A stretch of DNA of 12,106 bases. Source: Planctomycetales bacterium (GTDB taxonomy: Bacteria; Planctomycetota; Phycisphaerae; SM23-33). The notes under the pieces were generated by a model. That model was not told where the DNA came from and did not search any database. It saw only the letters and a list, made by a program, of their open reading frames with translations. The DNA lies in NCBI GenBank assembly GCA_030673005.1, contig DAOVFI010000046.1:1-12106 (forward strand). The letters are read 5' to 3'. How positions within the stretch are numbered: the stretch's first letter is position 1; the number at the start of each line of letters is the position of its first letter. A program made the translations under genes and the position numbers. Positions 1 through 5,431 of this stretch are shown in pieces.

Positions 1-75
1 TGTTCCGTATGATTTAGCGGTAACTATTCACCCAATTGCAATGAATGCTTCAAGAAAAGAGCAAGTCAGGCACAC

Positions 76-139
76 AAAATGAAAAAACAATTCACCTGCC
101 TGCCGGCAGGCAGGTCTTTTGGGATTGTTTTTTCATTTT
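76..139. repeat. Inner hairpin A with 22-bp palindromic core
   Basis: Bases 76-91 pair perfectly with 124-139 (16 bp, with a run of six A opposite six T). Inside the loop, 94-115 is a perfect 22-bp palindrome built on CCTGCCTGCCGG. The same core occurs in the 50-bp insert at 7420-7469, which ties this element to the repeats elsewhere in the window. Confidence 0.85.
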
Positions 140-166
140 TCCGTCGCCTCGGACGTTCGCGCAGGC

Positions 167-208
167 ATAGTATTTATCACTCCAAACAACCGGAGTGATA
201 AATACTAT
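167..208. repeat. Inner hairpin B
   Basis: Bases 167-183 pair perfectly with 192-208 (17 bp) around an 8-base loop. Base 208 is also the first base of the outer right arm, so the two stems meet without a gap. CAGGCA at 162-167 can also pair with TGCCTG at 212-217, allowing an alternative longer fold that competes with the outer stem. Confidence 0.85.
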
Positions 209-283
209 GTGTGCCTGACTTGCTCTTTTCTTGAAGCATTCATTGCAATTGGGTGAATAGTTACCGCTAAATCATACGGAACA

Positions 284-468
284 ACCAAACCAATCCGACC
301 AATATAACCAATCCGTTCCTTCGTTCACTAGAGAAAACCGTCAATTGTGTAATTAATCGGAAGCAACCGCGACCGTAAGGTCGGTTCGACCGACGAGATA
401 CTCCCTCGCAACAACGGAACCAATTCCGCAACGGCACTAAAATTATTAATTGCTCCACAATCTTGAAC
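284..468. other. Non-coding gap with small hairpins
   Basis: This AT-rich stretch has no convincing gene. CGACC/GGTCG at 370-383 (loop GTAA) and TCGGT/ACCGA at 381-393 are overlapping, mutually exclusive small hairpins. Reading frames crossing it on the minus strand (267-458, 328-657) lack family resemblance, and the second runs into the start of the next gene. Confidence 0.5.
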
Positions 469-497
469 TTGACAAAAACCTATAAAAACAGTACAGT
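469..497 (+). promoter_or_regulatory. Candidate sigma-70-like promoter
   Basis: TTGACA at 469-474, a 17-base spacer, then TACAGT at 492-497 (4 of 6 matches to the -10 consensus). TATAAG at 497-502 overlaps it but would be too far from this -35. It would drive the three-gene operon starting at 590, with a leader of about 85 bases. Confidence 0.5.
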
Positions 498-589
498 ATA
501 AGATTGGTAAGGAGAAGTCTCTGAAAAGGAGATGTTCTGAAGGGTGGATTCTCGAAAAACTCGAAAACCCATTATGAAAGAGGGTCGTT

Positions 590-1357
590 ATGAACAGGAT
601 TGCTATCGGTATAATCGTTGCACTCGTTCTGTCATCTGCCGCCGTGGCTACTCCCATAATTGTCGTAGGCGACCGCTATTTGCTTCCTGACCAGGCGGGG
701 CAGGAAATCGGGATATACGTTACCGGAGCGGATCCCGTCCAGGGTCTGGAGTTCAACGTACAAATCGGCGAAGGCGTTTCGGGACCTGTATTCGAGACCA
801 TCGATATATTTACAGGGACTATCTTCGAGGCCAACAACGTGGGAATCTACCCCGGTAGTTACATCAATCTCCGCGACGCCTACCAGGGCACGGTAACCGT
901 ATCCGATACCGTCCTCGCCGACGGTCTGCTCGCGACGCTGACCCTTGACACCACCGGTATTTTTAACGGGCAGTACACCCTGAGCCTGATTGACACCCTC
1001 GAAGGTTGCGCGAATTTCGCGGGTTTGCAGATCGACATTACGGACGGGACGATTTTCGTCGAATTGCTGAACGGCGACCGGGACGGCGACGGCTTCGTCG
1101 GTCAGGACGACCTCGACATCGTACTGGGCGAATGGGGCGATAATGTGGTCCCAGACTCGCCGCCGGATCCGTCGGGAGACGGATTTGTCGGACAGGAAGA
1201 TCTGGACGCCGTCCTGGGCGATTGGGGTAAGGGCGGGATGCCGGCCCCTGAACCGGCGACCATGATATTCCTGGCTGTCGGCGCTTTCGGCTTGCTCAGC
1301 CGTCGGTGCAAAACCCGCCCGACCGGCAGGCAGTCCGGATTTACACGCAATATTTAA
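590..1357 (+). CDS. PEP-CTERM sorted protein with dockerin-like repeats
   Basis: A 255-residue exported protein. Residues 1-20 form a signal peptide (probable cleavage AVA|TP). Residues about 22-157 look like a beta-sandwich, perhaps cohesin-like (weak call by eye). Residues 161-213 hold two calcium-binding dockerin-like loops, with acidic or serine ligands at D163, D165, D167, D174 and D193, S195, D197, D204. The C-terminus is a PEP-CTERM signal: PEP at 220-222, a short hydrophobic helix, then RR at 238-239. That signal is recognised by exosortase, so the protein is probably processed at the membrane and placed in the envelope or matrix. The basic tail after RR is longer than usual (16 residues), and bases 1321-1333 match the core of the repeat at 7420-7469. 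The start is supported by AAAGAGGG at 577-584. It heads the operon with the next two genes; substrate or partner unknown. Confidence 0.88.
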   Translation: MNRIAIGIIVALVLSSAAVATPIIVVGDRYLLPDQAGQEIGIYVTGADPVQGLEFNVQIGEGVSGPVFETIDIFTGTIFEANNVGIYPGSYINLRDAYQGTVTVSDTVLADGLLATLTLDTTGIFNGQYTLSLIDTLEGCANFAGLQIDITDGTIFVELLNGDRDGDGFVGQDDLDIVLGEWGDNVVPDSPPDPSGDGFVGQEDLDAVLGDWGKGGMPAPEPATMIFLAVGAFGLLSRRCKTRPTGRQSGFTRNI

Positions 1358-1401
1358 CACTATCATTATTTACGCTCAAGCAGCGAAATGTGGTACGAGG
1401 A

Positions 1402-1415
1402 GAAAAGGAGGAGGG
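1402..1415 (+). promoter_or_regulatory. Strong ribosome binding site fixing the 1417 start
   Basis: AAAAGGAGGAGGG sits just before the ATG at 1417. It decides against an in-frame ATG at 1306 that lies inside the previous gene and would put 37 residues in front of an evident signal peptide. Confidence 0.8.
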
Positions 1416-1416
1416 T

Positions 1417-1995
1417 ATGATAAAGTTGGAAGCGAGTATTATCGCAGTGCTTTTTTTTTCTGCCGTCGCAGGGGCAGCGCCCTGTATCGAAGTCGGCAGC
1501 CATTACTTGCTGCCCGACCGGGCGGGGCAGGAAATTTACATCTACGTTACGGGCGCAGACCCGGTCCAGGGGCTTGAATTCAACGCCCGGATCGGAGATG
1601 GCATCGCAGGTCCTACTTTTGAAAACGTGGACATTCTGACGGGAACTATCTTTGAGTCCAACAATCAGGGCATCTTCCCCGGCAGTTACATCGATCCGCG
1701 AGACGCCTACCAGGGAACGACAACACCTAACGGTATTACGGTTGCCGCCGACGGTCTGCTGGCGACGATCACACTTGATACGACCGGGCTTGGGCTTTTC
1801 GGACGTGAGGAGTATGATCTCAGTTTGATTTATACTCCCGAAGGACGGACCAACTTCGCGGGTGTTTATGTCGAAATCACGGACGGCGTGCTGATAATCC
1901 CGGAACCGACCAGTCTGGCAATCATGCTGCTGGGGGCGGGTCTGATTCTCCGCCGACGGCAGAGACGGCCAAAGCAGATAAAACTTACCCGGTGA
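1417..1995 (+). CDS. PEP-CTERM sorted protein, paralogue without dockerin
   Basis: A 192-residue paralogue of the preceding gene. Both share the sequence from LLPD through GQEI, the YVTGADPVQGLEFN block, the GSYI..RDAYQGT block and the ADGLLAT.TLDTTG block. Residues 1-20 form a signal peptide. PEP lies at 162-164, followed by a hydrophobic helix and an arginine-rich end (RRR at 179-181 and a further basic tail). The pair of dockerin-like loops is absent: the shared domain runs almost straight into PEP-CTERM. Probably exported and handled by exosortase. A run of nine T (1451-1459) lies within the signal peptide codons and could be prone to slippage. The gap to the upstream gene is 59 bases; the stop is 6 bases from the next start, so co-transcription is very likely. 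Confidence 0.88.
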   Translation: MIKLEASIIAVLFFSAVAGAAPCIEVGSHYLLPDRAGQEIYIYVTGADPVQGLEFNARIGDGIAGPTFENVDILTGTIFESNNQGIFPGSYIDPRDAYQGTTTPNGITVAADGLLATITLDTTGLGLFGREEYDLSLIYTPEGRTNFAGVYVEITDGVLIIPEPTSLAIMLLGAGLILRRRQRRPKQIKLTR

Positions 1996-2001
1996 GCGAA
2001 A

Positions 2002-2763
2002 ATGACCGTTTCTCGTTCAGTCAAGGTTTTGCCTCGAGTGTGCGTTTGCACTGCGCCGGCGTTTTCCCTTATCGAACTCCTGGTCGTCGTCGGTATTATT
2101 GCGGTATTGGTCGCTATCGCGGCGCCGTCGGCTGTTCGTGTCAGGCAGCACGCCCGGGAAGTCAATTGCCGGATTACTCTCGTGAGGCTTTCGGTTGCCA
2201 TGCCTATGTACGCCTCCGACAACGGAGGCTTTCTTCCGCCCGGACCGATAGAAAGAGCCTACTGGCCCGGCGACGCCGACCGCGGCTCGCCGTTCGAGAT
2301 GTATGATTACAATCGCATCGACCGGACCGATCTCAGCAGCCGGGACGGCTGGTATGGCTTCGGGCTTCTCTGGAAATACGGTTACGTTGACCGGGGAGAA
2401 GTGTACTTTTGTCCCGCCGCCGAGAGTAAAGGCGGAGTCGGATACGATCACGCCTGGCCGAGAACGTTCGACGCCAATCGAAACCCGAGCGACGGGAAAA
2501 CCAGGATTTTCGGCTCGCTCGCCTATCGAGGGGGTCTTTCCAGCCAGGCAGGCACGCCGAACGGGCCGTTGAATATCTATCGCAATTCCGGCGCCCTGGC
2601 CGTTCTCGCCGACAACCCCTGTTCCGGAAGAATGTGGCATGAAGGTAAATATAATGTCGCCTTCCTCGACGGAAGAAGCGAAGCCTTTCATTTCGACCAG
2701 CCGGTAGTACCCGACGGGCGACTCTATTCCCTCTGGAAGGCAATCAATGCCTTTTGGGAATAA
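2002..2763 (+). CDS. Type IV pilin-like / pseudopilin protein, H-X9-DG family
   Basis: A 253-residue protein with a prepilin N-terminus. After a 20-residue leader comes FSLIELLVVVGII, with the conserved glutamate at +5 (E25) if cleavage falls after A20. The usual residue before the cut is glycine; here it is alanine. Residues 26-45 continue as the hydrophobic helix used for membrane anchoring and filament packing. Near the C-terminus, H-EGKYNVAFL-DG fits the H-X9-DG signature typical of the large planctomycete family of pilin-like proteins. Function within that family is mostly unknown; a surface or pseudopilus role is inferred. The start lies 6 bases after the previous stop, with only a weak GGTGAG before it, so translation is probably coupled to the PEP-CTERM gene. 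Confidence 0.87.
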   Translation: MTVSRSVKVLPRVCVCTAPAFSLIELLVVVGIIAVLVAIAAPSAVRVRQHAREVNCRITLVRLSVAMPMYASDNGGFLPPGPIERAYWPGDADRGSPFEMYDYNRIDRTDLSSRDGWYGFGLLWKYGYVDRGEVYFCPAAESKGGVGYDHAWPRTFDANRNPSDGKTRIFGSLAYRGGLSSQAGTPNGPLNIYRNSGALAVLADNPCSGRMWHEGKYNVAFLDGRSEAFHFDQPVVPDGRLYSLWKAINAFWE

Positions 2764-2860
2764 TTATCTTCAGGGATTAAGCCTGCATTTCTCATTAACC
2801 ACAGAGGACACAGAGATATTTAACTTAAACTGACCGATTTTATAGCCCGTTAGTGCGATA

Positions 2861-2892
2861 GCTGGCCCGGAGCGAAGCGGAGGCCCACCTTT
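2861..2892. repeat. Interspersed repeat copy (AAGGTGGG family)
   Basis: This 32-base stretch matches the reverse complement of 10533-10564 at 29 of 32 bases. The family shares the ends AAGGTGGG and CCCAGCC with the copies at 4057-4082 and 10492-10517, but this copy has the longer CGGAGCG core. Confidence 0.8.
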
Positions 2893-2938
2893 GACCTCAA
2901 TTCCCACCAGGAAAACCATGGCGACAAATGCGCAATAT

Positions 2939-2968
2939 TTTACACAGATTGCTTAAGTTGCCTATCCT
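2939..2968 (+). promoter_or_regulatory. Possible promoter for the PilZ gene
   Basis: TTTACA at 2939-2944, an 18-base spacer and TATCCT at 2963-2968. Both boxes are imperfect; the position, about 50 bases before the start codon, is reasonable. Confidence 0.3.
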
Positions 2969-3018
2969 GCCAGTCGATACATCAAAGTAATGGGGTTGGG
3001 CTTGTTTTGGAGAGCGTC

Positions 3019-3369
3019 ATGAACACTATACGCTATTGTCCTCCCGAGCGACGGCGGCATCCGCGCACGCATCTGCAAATGATGTTGCACGGAGTTCGGC
3101 TTGACCCCGATGGTGGAGACGTCCAGAACACCCTTCAGATGGTTGATATCTCACGGGGTGGCATGGGTGTTATCAGCGAACGGTGGTTGTATCCGGGACA
3201 GCGCCTTGTCCTGTCTGTGCCGCTGCATCCTGAAGGTGTGCGAAAGAATCTGCATGCCACCGTCGTTCGTTGCCGGAGTGTCCGTGAGGGTTATCACATC
3301 GGGCTGGAGTTTGATCCGTCCGCCTTGAGCGCCGCCCTGAGCGAAGCGCCTGCGGTAGTGGCCGCTTAA
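3019..3369 (+). CDS. Single-domain PilZ protein (c-di-GMP receptor)
   Basis: A 116-residue cytoplasmic protein consisting of one PilZ domain. Both c-di-GMP-binding signatures are present: RRHPR (R12 to R16, the RxxxR motif) and DISRGG (D43, S45, G48; the [D/N]xSxxG motif). PilZ proteins bind the second messenger c-di-GMP and change the activity of partner proteins, often in motility, pili or polysaccharide export. I chose ATG 3019 because GGAGAG (3009-3014) lies just upstream; a TTG at 3007 would have no such site. The C-terminus is alanine-rich. It is a lone gene followed by a tRNA. A link to the nearby pilus-type operon is suggested only by proximity and family. Confidence 0.88.
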   Translation: MNTIRYCPPERRRHPRTHLQMMLHGVRLDPDGGDVQNTLQMVDISRGGMGVISERWLYPGQRLVLSVPLHPEGVRKNLHATVVRCRSVREGYHIGLEFDPSALSAALSEAPAVVAA

Positions 3370-3469
3370 GCGCCTGACGCCCGAGATGCCGACGTCTTCG
3401 ACTCTACCGGACCGCCGGACGAGCCGGACCGACATACGGACTTACCGCCACGCATATCTTCCAGCAGTC

Positions 3470-3498
3470 TTGACTCTCACGGGGGCAAATGATATATT
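3470..3498 (+). promoter_or_regulatory. Promoter for tRNA-Gln
   Basis: TTGACT at 3470-3475, a 17-base spacer, then TATATT at 3493-3498: a good sigma-70-like match. The tRNA would begin about 50 bases after the likely transcription start. Confidence 0.6.
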
Positions 3499-3553
3499 TC
3501 CAATAATACCCGGCCAATATACCTACGGCCCGAACGTGGTCGTTTAGTGTCAT

Positions 3554-3624
3554 TGGGGAATGGTGTAACGGTAGCACGACTGACTCTGGATCAGTTAGTC
3601 AAGGTTCGAATCCTTGTTCCCCAG
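3554..3624 (+). tRNA. tRNA-Gln (CTG anticodon)
   Basis: A full cloverleaf can be drawn. The acceptor stem is TGGGGAA (3554-3560) with TTCCCCA (3617-3623), and the anticodon stem is ACTGA/TCAGT. The anticodon loop CTCTGGA (3584-3590) has CTG at 3586-3588, and the T arm is CAAGG-TTCGAAT-CCTTG. The discriminator base is G at 3624, as usual for tRNA-Gln, and CCA is not encoded. The sequence runs straight into the hairpin repeat starting at 3621, whose first arm reuses the last bases of the tRNA. Confidence 0.93.
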
Positions 3625-3806
3625 TCTTCGCTCGCCGTGAAAACGGCGAACGAAGACTGCCACGGCATAGCCCGAAGGGCGAAGCCGGGCTTACTCCACC
3701 CATAAGGCAAAGCGGCGAACTTCGCCTTGGCAAGCCAGTCTTCATTCGCCGTGAAAACGGCGAACGAAGACTGCCACGGCATAGCCCGAAGGGCGAAGCC
3801 GGGCTT
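3621..3806. repeat. Two-copy direct repeat of hairpins after tRNA-Gln
   Basis: Copies at 3621-3692 and 3735-3806 are 72 bases each, 114 bases apart, and differ at only two positions. Each copy holds a 16-bp stem with a GAAA loop (first copy 3623-3638 with 3643-3658) and a smaller AGCCCG/CGGGCT hairpin (3669-3674 with 3686-3691). Each copy has one mismatch in its long stem, at adjacent positions. The 42-base spacer (3693-3734) contains its own GGCGAA/TTCGCC hairpin. A frame on the minus strand reads through both copies but is only translated repeat. The first hairpin could also act in tRNA 3'-end processing or termination, though no T-run follows. Confidence 0.9.
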
Positions 3807-4056
3807 TATCTCCAAATGTAGAGCAGGGTGTATGACTAATTTTTCTGGCGAGTTTTTTAAGGTGGTGTTACCGGGGCAGGTTCGCGTTTTTTTCTGAATA
3901 ATGAATGTTGAACAGAGAATTTCGAATTTTGAAGTGAAAAGAAGATAAAGAAGATAAATGAAACCCAAAGCGCGGATTCTCGTTTTTTTTTTCTTTCTGT
4001 TACTTCAAAATTCAACATTCTTCTGTTCAATATTCAATATTCTCTTTACCACAATA
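3807..4056. repeat. AT-rich gap with imperfect 40-base inverted repeat
   Basis: Bases 3896-3935 and 4002-4044 are imperfect reverse complements. They share a 12-base match (GAATTTTGAAGT against its complement) and a GAATGTTGAACAG-type block. Between them lies an AT-rich, T-tract-containing spacer. A short plus-strand frame at 3958-4206 runs through it and into the next gene and shows no protein-like features. Confidence 0.65.
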
Positions 4057-4082
4057 AAGGTGGGCCTGTCGGCCCAGCCTAC
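4057..4082. repeat. Interspersed repeat copy, possible terminator of the minus operon
   Basis: These 26 bases are a perfect reverse complement of 10492-10517. On the minus strand they form a hairpin (TGGGCC-GACA-GGCCCA plus AGG/CCT with one bulge) followed by TTTATT. The hairpin lies about 20 bases after the stop codon at 4100-4102, so it may help to end the pilM operon transcript. Confidence 0.7.
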
Positions 4083-4099
4083 CCTTGTAGCGGAGATCC

Positions 4100-5242
4100 C
4101 TATGTTTCATCCTCCTCGTCTTCTTCAGAATCATCATCATCATCGGACGATTCGTCTTCATCCGGATCTTCAACCGTGGTATCGACGGGCGGGGGCGGTG
4201 TCGTAATGCCGATCAAAAACACCTGGCCTTCGAATTGGACCTCAACCGAGAAATTTCTAATCTTCACAATTTTAGCGTTATTGACGGTCTGACCTACCTT
4301 TACGAATCTGTTGTTGATGAGCGCGACTTTCCCGTCCGGTCCGCGCATAATACCGGCCAGTTCAATGTCAGGACGGGCGGCGGCGGCGGTTTTGGCAACA
4401 ACCTCGCTGGCAAGTTTCGGGGAAGAGTCGTCTTTTTCAGGTTTATCGGGTTTCGGTGGCGATACGCCCCGTTTCGGCGCGGGGTCAGGCGGAGGCGTAT
4501 CCGGTCTGGGCTTCTGCCGGCGGAGTTTCGCAAGCGCCTTAAGCGCCTGGCTAATAGTCATTTTTGAAAGCGACGTAGATGAGCCATCCAAACCCGGCGC
4601 AGGACGGCCGGGAGTATCCGCTGAAACAGGACGAAGAGGACCCATCGGCGTATCGGGCTGTTTTTTTCGGGCCTGTCCGCCACGCTTTGCATTGTCGGTC
4701 GAAGCCTGTTTGGAACCGCCGCCGTCCGGTTTTGACCGGACATCGGCAGAGGCGGACTGCGGAGAAGCACCTTCTCCGCTGAAGCAATACCAGCCCAGCA
4801 GAACCAATCCAATCACAACTATCGGCCCCAAAGCCCCGGCCAGTATAAAAATCTTCTTCCTTCGATTTCCGACCGTTGCGGCAATTATTTTGCTCACAGG
4901 TTCGCTCGGCGGATCGGGCTGTCGTATTGCGTCAGCCTGGTCCGAGTGAGGATGGGCGGCAATAATATCCTGTAGTTCCTGCGATATTCTCTCTTTTCGG
5001 TCAGCGTCGGGGCGTGTCGATGAGGTCGTCTCCTGCTTATCGATCGATTCGAGAATCTGTTCGGGTGTTTCCTGTTCCGAATCGGAGGTAATGCCAAGCC
5101 GCCCGACTCCGTAATTGGACTTTTTTCTCGCGCCCTTACCGGCAGGACCGGGCTTTGTTACGGATGGAATACCCAGCCGTCCCTCTGCAAGATTATTCTT
5201 TTTCTCCGCCATAGCGCGTCTCTTTAATTCCTTCGCCGACAT
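4100..5242 (-). CDS. Bitopic membrane protein with GspC/PilP-like domain
   Basis: A 380-residue protein with a single membrane helix at about 131-153, preceded by RRKK, so the first 130 residues are cytoplasmic. A proline-rich, disordered periplasmic linker (about 156-290) follows. The domain at about 294-348 (ELAGIMRG..GKVALINNR..KVGQ...KIV.I....V.V...G) resembles the small beta domain of GspC homology region and PilP. These link inner-membrane assembly proteins to the outer-membrane secretin. The last 20 or so residues are almost all D, E and S. The cytoplasmic part carries the motif GRLGI twice (21-25 and 47-51), possibly a docking site. The start ATG at 5242 has only a weak upstream site (CCGGAAA). 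Last gene of the operon, after the ParA-like gene. A general secretion-linked scaffold is the alternative. Confidence 0.72.
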   Translation of the reverse strand: MSAKELKRRAMAEKKNNLAEGRLGIPSVTKPGPAGKGARKKSNYGVGRLGITSDSEQETPEQILESIDKQETTSSTRPDADRKERISQELQDIIAAHPHSDQADAIRQPDPPSEPVSKIIAATVGNRRKKIFILAGALGPIVVIGLVLLGWYCFSGEGASPQSASADVRSKPDGGGSKQASTDNAKRGGQARKKQPDTPMGPLRPVSADTPGRPAPGLDGSSTSLSKMTISQALKALAKLRRQKPRPDTPPPDPAPKRGVSPPKPDKPEKDDSSPKLASEVVAKTAAAARPDIELAGIMRGPDGKVALINNRFVKVGQTVNNAKIVKIRNFSVEVQFEGQVFLIGITTPPPPVDTTVEDPDEDESSDDDDDSEEDEEDET

Positions 5243-5345
5243 TTTCCGGTTCGGCTCCGTCGAATCCGGCGATTTCAGTCAGGATGTTTTCATAAAATTT
5301 ATTAATTCCGCCTTGATTGAATAAACGTTCGTTCTGTCAATCATC

Positions 5346-5407
5346 AATTTGTGGTGGCACAGGTTTGTAACCTGTGCGGCTGACACAGGTTACAAACCTG
5401 TGTCACC
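5346..5407. repeat. Hairpin repeat, copy 1 of an exact 56-bp repeat
   Basis: Bases 5346-5401 are identical to 12006-12061. The element is a 19-bp perfect stem (5358-5376 with 5384-5402, loop CGGCTGA), extended by GGTG/CACC at its foot. Each arm is itself nearly palindromic (AGGTTTGTAACCT). It lies in the 189-base gap between the ParA-like and GspC/PilP-like genes, so it would be a stable structure inside the operon transcript and could tune the expression of the last gene. Confidence 0.95.
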
Positions 5408-5431
5408 AACAGATTTAAGGTTGTCAGACTG

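Larger units (their letters stand above)
1..283. repeat. Nested inverted repeat (cruciform-forming element)
   Basis: Bases 1-76 and 208-283 are perfect reverse complements (76 of 76). The interior holds two more hairpins that almost abut the arms, so one strand would fold into a long stem topped by two side arms. The left arm begins at the first base of the window, so the true repeat may extend further left. No open reading frame of note lies inside. The shape is like a transposon end, a MITE or a viral terminal hairpin, but no transposase is visible. A fold-back assembly artefact at a contig end is the main alternative. Confidence 0.9.
2764..3018. other. Intergenic gap before the PilZ gene
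   Basis: No gene is seen. It holds an interspersed repeat copy (2861-2892) and a candidate promoter (2939-2968). A short AACCACAGAGGACACAGAGA stretch near 2800 looks like a non-coding repeat, but no second copy is in the window. No clear rho-independent terminator follows the pilin-like gene. Confidence 0.5.

Noticed and set aside
328..657. Minus-strand frame of 109 residues over the operon promoter region
   Set aside because: It overlaps the start of the first gene and covers the promoter and leader; no family features.
632..1366. Long minus-strand frame of 244 residues
   Set aside because: It lies wholly opposite the PEP-CTERM/dockerin gene, which has a signal peptide, domain motifs and a sorting signal; the opposite frame has none.
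1306..1416. Upstream ATG for the second PEP-CTERM gene
   Set aside because: It overlaps the first gene and would precede the signal peptide with 37 residues; the ATG at 1417 has a strong ribosome site.
3554..3624. Integration site (attL) in tRNA-Gln
   Set aside because: Only CCAG is shared between the tRNA end and the second repeat copy, and no integrase is in the window.
3591..3968. Minus-strand 125-residue reading frame
   Set aside because: It reads through both copies of the tRNA-end repeat (its KPGFALRAMPWQSSFAVFT block occurs twice) and ends in antisense tRNA. It is translated repeat, not a gene.
4311..4949. Plus-strand frame of 212 residues
   Set aside because: It is the shadow of the GspC/PilP-like gene, whose membrane helix, linker and clamp-like domain are coherent.
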